This document shows positions 1 to 5,386 of a stretch of 11,251 nt of DNA, piece by piece; positions within the stretch are counted from its first letter, which is position 1, and each line of letters starts with the position of its first letter. Origin of the DNA: Defluviitaleaceae bacterium (GTDB lineage Bacteria > Bacillota > Clostridia > Lachnospirales > WQUN01); assembly GCA_009783525.1 (NCBI GenBank), contig WRDG01000050.1, forward strand, positions 1-11,251. The letters are read 5' to 3'. Both the position numbers and the translations under genes were made by a program. The notes beneath the pieces are model-generated. The model was not told where the DNA came from. It searched no databases and saw nothing but the letters and a program-made list of their open reading frames with translations.

Positions 1-69
1 AGCTTCTTACTTCTTAGTGACGGCATTATTATATATTTTCAATATTATTTAGAAGTTGTGTTGTGAAGG

Positions 70-85
70 TTTTTGTTTAATAAAC
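70..85 (+). repeat. Partial copy of the 49-bp repeat unit (short stem-loop)
   Basis: TTTTTGTTTAATAAAC matches part of the tandem repeat unit at 5100-5119 (TTTTTGTTTAATTGATAAAC), with TTGA deleted. Both versions keep the GTTTA/TAAAC inverted arms. It is short and AT-rich, so chance similarity is possible. A second fragment of the same unit at 384-399 makes common origin more likely. Confidence 0.35.
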
Positions 86-98
86 ACCAATGCCTTTC

Positions 99-119
99 AT
101 TGCGGGCTTGACCCGTAAT
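99..119. repeat. Small hairpin, GCGGGCTTGACCCG type
   Basis: An 8-bp stem (99-106 with 112-119, including one G-T wobble) encloses the loop CTTGA. No T-tract follows, so it is not an obvious terminator. It resembles the short GC-rich intergenic palindromes dispersed in many bacterial genomes. In 1-220 I see no open reading frame of useful length; apart from this hairpin and the fragment at 70-85 nothing there is recognisable. Confidence 0.45.
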
Positions 120-220
120 CATATATTTTCTCTTTCAATTGCTGTCCGAATACTGTTCGTATGGTTTGACATTCGTTATAGTGTTTGGGAAAGGGTAGAT
201 TTGAAGTCCGTCTTGCAAAA

Positions 221-250
221 TTGAGACAATCGCTGAGCCTATGATATAAT
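221..250 (+). promoter_or_regulatory. Sigma70-type promoter upstream of the toxin-antitoxin pair
   Basis: TTGAGA at 221-226 (5 of 6 to TTGACA), an 18-nt spacer, then a perfect TATAAT at 245-250 preceded by TG one base upstream (extended -10). Initiation is expected near 256-258, leaving a leader of about 180 nt before the ATG at 437. It points at the small ORF and kinase, the only plus-strand genes nearby. Sequence match only; no transcript evidence. Confidence 0.65.
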
Positions 251-255
251 CGCCA

Positions 256-320
256 AAGCGGCAAGCAAACGAACATAATCTATTTTATCAATAGTTGTGT
301 GGGGCGGCAACTTGCCGCTT
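256..320 (+). repeat. Leader inverted repeat with nested palindrome
   Basis: AAGCGGCAAG (256-265) is perfectly complementary to CTTGCCGCTT (311-320). A nested palindrome, GCGGCAA-C-TTGCCGC, lies at 304-318. A second copy of TGCCGCTT at 405-412, just before the ribosome binding site, could also pair with 256-263. The left arm sits at the predicted transcription start, so the RNA could begin inside a hairpin and switch between pairings. A regulatory role is inferred; a dispersed palindromic repeat is the alternative. Confidence 0.5.
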
Positions 321-383
321 CTACTGCCGCATTTATTATTTTGTGACTGTATGCGTTAAAGACAGGCAAAAAATCGTAGGTTC

Positions 384-399
384 GGCGTCATGCCGCCCG
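384..399 (-). repeat. Inverted fragment of the 49-bp repeat unit
   Basis: GGCGTCATGCCGCCCG is the exact reverse complement of CGGGCGGCATGACGCC, the hairpin core of the tandem repeat at 5087-5241. The bases before it (TTC instead of GGG) break the outer stem, so this copy is degenerate. It lies 38 nt upstream of the small ORF. Confidence 0.6.
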
Positions 400-420
400 A
401 TTTATGCCGCTTGAAAAAAG

Positions 421-426
421 AAGGAG
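421..426 (+). promoter_or_regulatory. Strong ribosome binding site of the small ORF
   Basis: AAGGAG lies 10 nt before the ATG at 437. It is the best Shine-Dalgarno match on the plus strand of the window and contrasts with the A-rich, Shine-Dalgarno-poor starts of lysC, asd, ppx and ppk. It supports the 57-aa ORF as a real, well translated gene. Confidence 0.75.
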
Positions 427-436
427 ATTTTAAACA

Positions 437-610
437 ATGAATGAAAACAAACAAACTATGTACCAATCATTTATTTCATATACAATCACGGAGTTGAATG
501 AATTACTCACAAAAGCAACCGACCGCGACGAAATGCTTTTTTATCAACGTCTGATTGCCTTAAAATTAGGTTTGGCACAAGAAAAGGTAGTGGGTAAAGA
601 ATTATTATGA
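437..610 (+). CDS. Small protein, putative antitoxin paired with zeta-like kinase (57 aa)
   Basis: I do not recognise this protein. Three things support it: AAGGAG 10 nt upstream, an uninterrupted 57-codon frame, and a stop codon overlapping the next gene's start (ATGA at 607-610), typical of translationally coupled toxin-antitoxin genes. The sequence is polar at the N-terminus (MNENKQTMYQ) and then reads as mostly helical and charged (about residues 17-55, with TELNELL and YQRLIALKLGLAQEK). It has no signal peptide, cysteines or helix-turn-helix that I can see. At 57 aa it is shorter than Epsilon (about 90 aa) and PezA (about 160 aa), the known antitoxins of zeta kinases. By position it probably neutralises the kinase; an unrelated coupling protein is the alternative. 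Confidence 0.7.
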   Translation: MNENKQTMYQSFISYTITELNELLTKATDRDEMLFYQRLIALKLGLAQEKVVGKELL

Positions 611-1185
611 GGTACACAATAATTGGCGGGATAAACGGGGTAGGCAAGTCTACCATTTACTCATCGCTGCCCGATAACGACATCAAAGCATTAGGAAAGC
701 GCATAAATGTTGACGAAATCGTTTCGGTATTTGGTGATTGGCGCGATACAACAGCACAATTTCATGCCGGCAAACAAGCAGTTAAAGAAATAAAAAAGTG
801 CCTGGAAGCAAAAATTGATTTTCAACAAGAAACCACTTTATCCGGTCAAAGTGTAATTCATACCGCTAAAACTGCCAAAGCAATGGGATTCATTGTTCAT
901 TTATGGTACATTTTTGTTTCCAATACAGAAATTGCCAAGCAAAGAGTGCATGACAGAGTTGCCAACGGCGGACATGGTATTTCTGATGATATTATTGAAC
1001 GCAGAAGCGTAACTTCGCTCAGGTCATTAAGAACCATCATCCCGCTTTGCGATGAAGTATGGCTGTATGATAATACAGTTACTTATAATCCTGTTGCACA
1101 AGTCATCGGCGGAACAATAATCTTGTTTAATAAAAATATACCTTCACATATACTATCATGTCTTGAATGTAAAAATATTTATTGA
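607..1185 (+). CDS. Zeta-toxin-like P-loop kinase (192 aa)
   Basis: Family members phosphorylate UDP-N-acetylglucosamine or related sugar nucleotides and block cell wall synthesis; that activity is inferred here. Visible motifs: Walker A GINGVGKST (8-16, Lys14 and Ser15), NVDEI with Asp36 where zeta kinases keep the catalytic aspartate, QQETTLSG with Glu75 (family ETT substrate motif), and RVANGGHGIS (117-126), close to the R-V-GGH-IP nucleotide-binding signature, with Arg132/Arg133 following. It is much shorter than classical Zeta (about 290 aa) and fits the compact zeta-like proteins of about 190-200 aa. The start is fixed by the ATGA overlap with the upstream ORF. The gene is more AT-rich than the backbone, suggesting transfer. 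No convincing terminator follows. A non-toxic small-molecule kinase is possible. Confidence 0.85.
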   Translation: MRYTIIGGINGVGKSTIYSSLPDNDIKALGKRINVDEIVSVFGDWRDTTAQFHAGKQAVKEIKKCLEAKIDFQQETTLSGQSVIHTAKTAKAMGFIVHLWYIFVSNTEIAKQRVHDRVANGGHGISDDIIERRSVTSLRSLRTIIPLCDEVWLYDNTVTYNPVAQVIGGTIILFNKNIPSHILSCLECKNIY

Positions 1186-1230
1186 GGCTTGTTTTTTAGT
1201 TTAAAACCGTCATTCAGTTGAAATGTAATA

Positions 1231-1290
1231 TATTACTCCGGCACAAAATATCGCGTACGCCTCTTGCTATATTTAAGTGCCGGAATAATA
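1231..1290. repeat. 60-bp imperfect inverted repeat between kinase gene and asd
   Basis: Fourteen-base arms (1231-1244 and 1277-1290; core CCGGCAC/GTGCCGG) differ at one position. Inside, AAATAT (1246-1251) can pair with ATATTT (1269-1274), extending the hairpin. It lies where AT-rich accessory DNA meets the GC-richer asd gene. It could be a remnant mobile-element end, a miniature element or a stabilising 3' hairpin. No run of T follows on either strand, so it is not a standard terminator. I see no gene in 1186-1343. Confidence 0.55.
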
Positions 1291-1313
1291 ATCACGTAAA
1301 CGCCGTTCCTATC

Positions 1314-1338
1314 AAAAAAATTCGCTTTCGTTAAAAGC
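1314..1338 (-). terminator. Probable weak intrinsic terminator after asd
   Basis: Read on the minus strand, GCTTT-TAACG-AAAGC (1338-1324) forms a 5-bp stem, followed by GAA and seven T residues (1320-1314). It begins 6 nt past the asd stop codon, where the hom-lysC-asd transcript should end. The stem is short, so efficiency may be low. Confidence 0.5.
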
Positions 1339-1343
1339 AACAA

Positions 1344-2354
1344 TTAATTTTTACTGCCCGCGTTCACGCCCAGCACCAGCTCCGCAATCTGCACCGCGTT
1401 TGTTGCCGCGCCTTTGCGCAGGTTGTCTGAAACTACCCACAGGTTCACGCCGCTTTCTACGCTTGCGTCGCGGCGGATGCGCCCTACATAGACATCGTCA
1501 CTGCCCGCGGCCGCAAGCGGAGTCGGGTACAGGTTTGCCGACGGGTCGTCCGTTACGGTCACGCCGGGCGCGTTTGCCAGTACTTTTTTTAATTCATCGA
1601 TGTCGAACGGCTTTTCAAACTCGACGTTTATCGATTCGCTGTGGCCTACAAAAACGGGGACGCGCACCGTCGTCGCCGTTATTTTTAATTGCGGGGCGCG
1701 CATTATTTTTTTTGTTTCGAAAATCATTTTGGTTTCTTCCCCGGTGTAGCCGTCGCTCCCGAATGTGTCTATGTGGGGGATGCAGTTGCCAGCGATTGGG
1801 TACGGAAAAAACTTATGCGGTTCGCCCGCGAGCGTGCGTTCCAAATCTTCCATGCCCTTTATTGTCGCGCCGGAAACAGACTGATAGGTGGAGTAGACGA
1901 TCCGTTTTATCCCGTAGGCCAAATGGAGCGGGTTAAGCGCGACCACCGCCTGCGCGGTCGAGCAGTTCGGGTTGGCGATTATGTTTTTATGTTTAAACGC
2001 CTCTTCGCCGTTTACCTCCGGCACGACCAGCGGAACCTCGGGGTCCGTCCGCCACGCGGAGCTGTTGTCCACAACAAGGCATCCGTTTTTCGCAAGAACG
2101 GGCGCGTACTCGCGGCTCAGGTCGCCGTCCACCGCAAAAAATGCGACGTCCATCCCGCACATCACGTTTTCGTGCGTCAGTTCGCTGATAATTATTTTTT
2201 CGCCGCCGAAATCCGCAGTCTGCCCCGCGCTGCGTGAGCTGGCGAATAAAAAAAGGCTGCTTACGGGAAAGTCCCGCTCATGCAAAACGCGCAGAAACGT
2301 TTTGCCGACTATACCGGTTGCCCCAAGAAGCCCCACCTTAAATTTTTTTTTCAT
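1344..2354 (-). CDS. asd: Aspartate-semialdehyde dehydrogenase (336 aa)
   Basis: Catalyses NADPH-dependent conversion of aspartyl-4-phosphate to aspartate-4-semialdehyde, the branch point to lysine/diaminopimelate and to homoserine (threonine, methionine). Visible: N-terminal nucleotide-binding loop GATGIVGKTF (11-20), catalytic cysteine in NPNCSTAQ (Cys131), active-site glutamine in YQSVSGAT, and RVPVFVGHSE (231-240) with the catalytic His238. Length is normal for the bacterial family. It is the last gene of hom-lysC-asd, 69 nt after lysC. Codons 2-4 are a run of nine A, a slippage-prone start. Only an A-rich leader precedes the ATG, with no clear Shine-Dalgarno. The call is secure. Confidence 0.96.
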   Translation of the reverse strand: MKKKFKVGLLGATGIVGKTFLRVLHERDFPVSSLFLFASSRSAGQTADFGGEKIIISELTHENVMCGMDVAFFAVDGDLSREYAPVLAKNGCLVVDNSSAWRTDPEVPLVVPEVNGEEAFKHKNIIANPNCSTAQAVVALNPLHLAYGIKRIVYSTYQSVSGATIKGMEDLERTLAGEPHKFFPYPIAGNCIPHIDTFGSDGYTGEETKMIFETKKIMRAPQLKITATTVRVPVFVGHSESINVEFEKPFDIDELKKVLANAPGVTVTDDPSANLYPTPLAAAGSDDVYVGRIRRDASVESGVNLWVVSDNLRKGAATNAVQIAELVLGVNAGSKN

Positions 2355-2395
2355 TTTTTGTCATTCGCGTCGCGTACAATACATGTACTAAAAAG

Positions 2396-2410
2396 CCCGC
2401 GCCTTTCCGC
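2396..2410 (-). repeat. Conserved intergenic 15-mer, lysC/asd copy
   Basis: Read on the minus strand: GCGGAAAGGCGCGGG, beginning 14 nt after the lysC stop codon and ending 41 nt before the asd ATG. It is one of four near-identical copies; the others are at 3689-3703, 8203-8217 and 9855-9869. Function unknown. Confidence 0.5.
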
Positions 2411-2423
2411 CCCTATTAATTTT

Positions 2424-3650
2424 TCAACCTTCCATTTCGACCATAAATTTATCGTGCACAGCGTTAGCCGCCCTGTCCGCGTCCTTTGCGTCGATTAGCA
2501 CGGAAATTTTAATTTCGGATGTGGAGATCATGCTTATGTTTACGCCGCAGTCGTACAGCGCTTCAAACATTTTTGCGGCGACGCCTGGGTTTGACGCCAT
2601 GCCCGCGCCAACCACAGACAGCTTCGCAATGTTGTCGTCGTGGCTTATCGATCCGAAACCAATTTTATCCCTGCCGGCCTCCAAAGCCTCGAGCGTTTTT
2701 TCCAAATCGTTTTTTGCGACCGTGAAGCTTATGTCTTTTGTCTCTTCCCTGCCGATCGACTGCAGTATGATGTCCACGGATATTTTTTCTTTTGCAAGCA
2801 GCGCGAAAATTTGGTACGCGATGCCGGGTCTGTCAATCAATCCGACCAGAGCTATGCGCGCGATGCTTTTATCGACCGCGAGCCCGCTTACGAATGTTTT
2901 TTCCACCGTTTTGTCCCTTCCTTCCCCGCTGCATACCAGCGTGCCTTCGCCGTCCGTCATGCTCGAACGCACAACAAGCTTCACGCGGTAACGCTTCGCC
3001 ATTTCCACCGCGCGGTTGTGCAGCACCTGCGCGCCGAGACTTGCGAGCTCGAGCATTTCGTCGAAGCTTATCGACGGGATCCGGCGCGCATTTTTTACGA
3101 CGCGCGGGTCGGCGGTGTAAACGCCGTCGACGTCCGTATATATTTCGCAGCAGTCGGCGTTAAGCACCGCAGCCAGCGCCACCGCCGTCGTGTCTGAAGC
3201 GCCGCGCCCCAGCGCCGTCATGTCCCCGTACTTGTTTATGCCTTGGAAACCCGCGACTATCACTATGTTATTTCGTTCCAGCTCGCCTGCGATCCGCTCG
3301 GGGTCGATTTTTTTTATGCGCGCACTGCCGTAGGCCGACGTTGCGTTTATGCCCGCCTGCGACGCATTTAACGATATGGCGGGATAGCCGAGCTTGTGCA
3401 CCGCGATCGCCATAAGCGCCGCGGACTGCAGCTCGCCGGTAGTCACGAGCGCGTCGAGCTCGCGTCTGCTCGCGTCCCTGCTTATTTCGCGCGCCTTTGC
3501 GTAAAGCTCATCTGTCGTGTCGCCCTGCGCGGACAAAACAACAACGAGCTTCCGCCCCTGTCCGTATGCGTCGGTTATTTTTTTTGCGACGTTCATTATC
3601 TTTCCGGCGTCCGCCACGGACGATCCGCCGTATTTTTGCACAATCAGCAT
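2424..3650 (-). CDS. lysC: Aspartate kinase (408 aa)
   Basis: Phosphorylates aspartate with ATP, the committed first step of the lysine, threonine and methionine pathways. The kinase domain covers about residues 1-240: KYGGSSVA (6-13), TTGE (70-73), LGRGASDTTAVALA (147-160) and YTDVDGVYTADPRVV (171-185). Canonical enzymes have GRGGSDTT; here the second glycine is Ala151, a conservative change. Two ACT domains follow (about 266-335 with DRPGIA, and 342-405 with NPGVAAK and ISMISTSE), implying allosteric inhibition by lysine and/or threonine; the sequence does not show which. It is a monofunctional enzyme of normal length, second in hom-lysC-asd, 59 nt after hom. Only a weak GGA precedes the start. 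A single-copy dapG-type name is equally possible. Confidence 0.95.
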   Translation of the reverse strand: MLIVQKYGGSSVADAGKIMNVAKKITDAYGQGRKLVVVLSAQGDTTDELYAKAREISRDASRRELDALVTTGELQSAALMAIAVHKLGYPAISLNASQAGINATSAYGSARIKKIDPERIAGELERNNIVIVAGFQGINKYGDMTALGRGASDTTAVALAAVLNADCCEIYTDVDGVYTADPRVVKNARRIPSISFDEMLELASLGAQVLHNRAVEMAKRYRVKLVVRSSMTDGEGTLVCSGEGRDKTVEKTFVSGLAVDKSIARIALVGLIDRPGIAYQIFALLAKEKISVDIILQSIGREETKDISFTVAKNDLEKTLEALEAGRDKIGFGSISHDDNIAKLSVVGAGMASNPGVAAKMFEALYDCGVNISMISTSEIKISVLIDAKDADRAANAVHDKFMVEMEG

Positions 3651-3688
3651 TATTTTTCCGTTCGCGTTATGTATTAGCTATTTTTACA

Positions 3689-3703
3689 TACGCGCCTTTC
3701 GGT
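3689..3703 (-). repeat. Conserved intergenic 15-mer, hom/lysC copy
   Basis: Read on the minus strand: ACCGAAAGGCGCGTA, beginning 7 nt after the hom stop codon and ending 38 nt before the lysC ATG. Identical to the clpX/ppx copy at 13 of 15 positions or better. Function unknown. Confidence 0.5.
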
Positions 3704-3709
3704 ATCGAA

Positions 3710-4966
3710 TTAAATTTTTTCCATATTTACCGGTTCGTAAACCCGCAACGTCTTTTCAATTTTTAAAATGCCTCCGGCTTCTGCAAGCGCCGCCGTTTTG
3801 GCGGAGGTTTCGTCCTCTGTTTCAGGCGGGGTAAACCATGCCGCCGTTTTGTCCTGCGAAAAAAATATTTTTGCGCCGGGATATATTTTTTCAATCGAAT
3901 TTTTTGCGATGACTGTATCCGAGCAAACCGCCCGAACCATTTTCTTTTTTATGTAAGAGCCTGCGGGCAGCACGGGGTTAACCTCTTCTGACCAGGTATG
4001 CATTATGTGGCGGTGCAGATGCTTTGAAACGTCCACGATGTCGCTTATGACAGCACCCGCAGTCGGAAGCTTGCCTGCCCCCCTGCCGTAAAACATTACG
4101 TTGTCCGTGACCTTCGCTTGTACGAGCACGCAGTTGAAAACGTCGCCGACGGTCGAAAAAGCATTTGAGCCGTGTACGAGCGCGGGCGCCACCATCGCTT
4201 CGAGGCCGCCGCCGTTGATCCGTCCGTCCACCAGCAATTTAATGGTATAGCCGAAATGCCGCGCCGCCGAAAAATCCGCCGCTGTTATACCGGTAATGCC
4301 CTCGGTGTGTATCTCCTCGTAGTTGACCTGCCGCCCTGTGGCGAGCGACAGAAGTATCGCGAGCTTGCGCGACGCGTCGCGGCCCTCGACGTCTTCCTTC
4401 GGGTTTTTTTCCGCGTAGCCGAGCGCGGAGGCGCCGGCGAGCGCGTCGGCAAAAGCCGCTCCGGTTTTTTCCATTTGATGCAGTATGTAATTGCTCGTGC
4501 CGTTTAAAATTCCCGCGACGGCCACGATTTCGTCGGTAGTAAGCGCGAGGTTCATGGGGCGTACGATGGGGATGCCGCCTCCCACGCTCGCCTCAAACAT
4601 AAAATTCAACTCGCGCTCCTGCGCGATGCGGAGCAGCTCCGCGCCGTGCTTGATGACGAGCTCCTTGTTGGACGTGCAGACGCTCTTGCCCGCGAGCAGC
4701 GCACGCTTCGCGTATGTGTACGCGGGCTCGGTGCCGCCCATCACCTCCGCGACGATTTTTATTTCGTCGTCCGTTAAAATATCTTCAAAATTTTTTGTCA
4801 GCAGATGTTCCATGGGATGCCCCGGGCAGTCGCGTATGTCGAGCACGCGCTTGACCGCCACCGCCTGGCCCGCTTTTTTTTCAATGAGCGCCGCGTTTTG
4901 CGCGAGCACTTGAGCCACGCCCGAGCCGATTACGCCGAAGCCGCCCAAGATTGCGATGTAAACCAA
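3710..4966 (-). CDS. hom: Homoserine dehydrogenase (418 aa from TTG start)
   Basis: Reduces aspartate-4-semialdehyde to homoserine with NAD(P)H, committing carbon to threonine and methionine. Visible: dinucleotide-binding GGFGVIGSGV (8-17), TSNKELV, the substrate loop AGILNGTSNYIL, AEKNPKEDVEGRDASRKLAIL carrying the acidic substrate-binding and catalytic lysine residues, and GKLPTAGAVISD. The TTG at 4966 is preferred over the TTG at 4984: AAGG lies 7 nt before it, and MVYIAILGG fits the family N-terminus, whereas nothing like a Shine-Dalgarno precedes 4984. Roughly the last 85 residues show no recognisable ACT signature, unlike Bacillus-type enzymes, so feedback control may differ. First gene of hom-lysC-asd; no thrB or thrC is adjacent. 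Confidence 0.93.
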   Translation of the reverse strand: MVYIAILGGFGVIGSGVAQVLAQNAALIEKKAGQAVAVKRVLDIRDCPGHPMEHLLTKNFEDILTDDEIKIVAEVMGGTEPAYTYAKRALLAGKSVCTSNKELVIKHGAELLRIAQERELNFMFEASVGGGIPIVRPMNLALTTDEIVAVAGILNGTSNYILHQMEKTGAAFADALAGASALGYAEKNPKEDVEGRDASRKLAILLSLATGRQVNYEEIHTEGITGITAADFSAARHFGYTIKLLVDGRINGGGLEAMVAPALVHGSNAFSTVGDVFNCVLVQAKVTDNVMFYGRGAGKLPTAGAVISDIVDVSKHLHRHIMHTWSEEVNPVLPAGSYIKKKMVRAVCSDTVIAKNSIEKIYPGAKIFFSQDKTAAWFTPPETEDETSAKTAALAEAGGILKIEKTLRVYEPVNMEKI

Positions 4967-4999
4967 AATCTCACCTTCAAGCAAAATTTATTAACGTAA

Positions 5000-5039
5000 T
5001 ATTCGATGACTGACCGCAAATTTAAAAAACCATCGAATA
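5000..5039. repeat. Inverted repeat in the hom upstream region
   Basis: TATTCGATG (5000-5008) and CATCGAATA (5031-5039) are perfect 9-bp arms around a 22-nt AT-rich centre, 33 nt upstream of the hom TTG. It could be a repressor operator or a leader hairpin for the hom-lysC-asd operon. I found no convincing minus-strand -35/-10 pair beside it, so its position relative to transcription start is unknown. Confidence 0.5.
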
Positions 5040-5086
5040 CCAATCTACCATATGTTTGTATAATAGGTAAATAGTTTTGCGTAATA

Positions 5087-5241
5087 CCGCCCCTGCGTAT
5101 TTTTGTTTAATTGATAAACGGCGGGCGGCATGACGCCGCCCCTGCGTATTTTTGTTTAATTGATAAACGGCGGGCGGCATGACGCCGCCCCTGCGTATTT
5201 TTGTTTAATTGATAAACGGCGGGCGGCATGACGCCGCCCCT
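5087..5241. repeat. 49-bp tandem repeat, three full copies plus 8 bp
   Basis: Identical 49-bp units begin at 5087, 5136 and 5185; an 8-bp partial unit (CCGCCCCT) runs 5234-5241. Each unit has two stem-loops: GTTTA/TAAAC around ATTGA, and GGGCGGC/GCCGCCC around ATGAC. The CCGCCC at each unit start can also pair with the GGGCGG of the same unit. Copies are identical, so expansion is recent or conversion is active. The array ends 3 bp before the -35 of the tRNA promoter. Apart from this array and the hom-side inverted repeat, the 300-nt gene-free stretch 4985-5285 holds only that promoter. Confidence 0.95.
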
Positions 5242-5243
5242 AC

Positions 5244-5272
5244 TTGTACCCTTTTCGATTATGACATATAAT
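5244..5272 (+). promoter_or_regulatory. Promoter of tRNA-Ala
   Basis: A perfect TATAAT at 5267-5272, with TTGTAC at 5244-5249 after a 17-nt spacer as a partial -35 (TTG conserved). Predicted initiation near 5279 leaves about 7 nt before the mature tRNA 5' end. It may also serve the downstream PilZ-like gene. Confidence 0.6.
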
Positions 5273-5285
5273 GGCGTGCAGCGTC

Positions 5286-5358
5286 GGGGACATAGCTCAG
5301 CTGGGAGAGCGCACGGTTCGCATCCGTGAGGCCGAGGGTTCGAGTCCCTTTGTCTCCA
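5286..5358 (+). tRNA. tRNA-Ala, anticodon CGC
   Basis: A 73-nt cloverleaf. Acceptor GGGGACA (5286-5292) pairs with TGTCTCC (5351-5357) and contains G3-U70, the alanine identity pair, with discriminator A at 5358. D-stem GCTC/GAGC; anticodon stem CACGG/CCGTG; loop TTCGCAT with anticodon CGC at 5319-5321; T-arm GAGGG-TTCGAGT-CCCTT. CCA is not encoded. It reads GCG, a codon used often in the neighbouring genes. No intron or oddity is visible. Confidence 0.97.
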
Positions 5359-5386
5359 TAAATTTTTTTCGAACAGGAATCATACG

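Noticed and set aside
166..182. TTGACA at 166-171 with TTATAG at 177-182 as a promoter
   Set aside because: The spacer is only 5 nt, and nothing like a -10 occurs at the proper distance. The 221-250 pair is far better.
3683..3688. Start-stop minimal ORF (ATG TAA, minus strand) just after the 15-mer between hom and lysC
   Set aside because: A single ATGTAA 5 nt after AAAGG could be a reinitiation device, but only this gap has it, so chance is the simpler explanation.
4967..4984. Upstream TTG (4984) as the hom start
   Set aside because: It would add six residues that include the AAGGTGAG Shine-Dalgarno itself, and it has no ribosome binding site of its own.
5059..5064. TATAAT on the plus strand before the tandem repeat
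   Set aside because: No -35 match lies 15-19 nt upstream on the plus strand, and the minus-strand reading (TATTAT) also lacks one.
5087..5241. Tandem array considered as a CRISPR array
   Set aside because: The whole 49-bp period is identical, with no variable spacers, and no cas genes are near.
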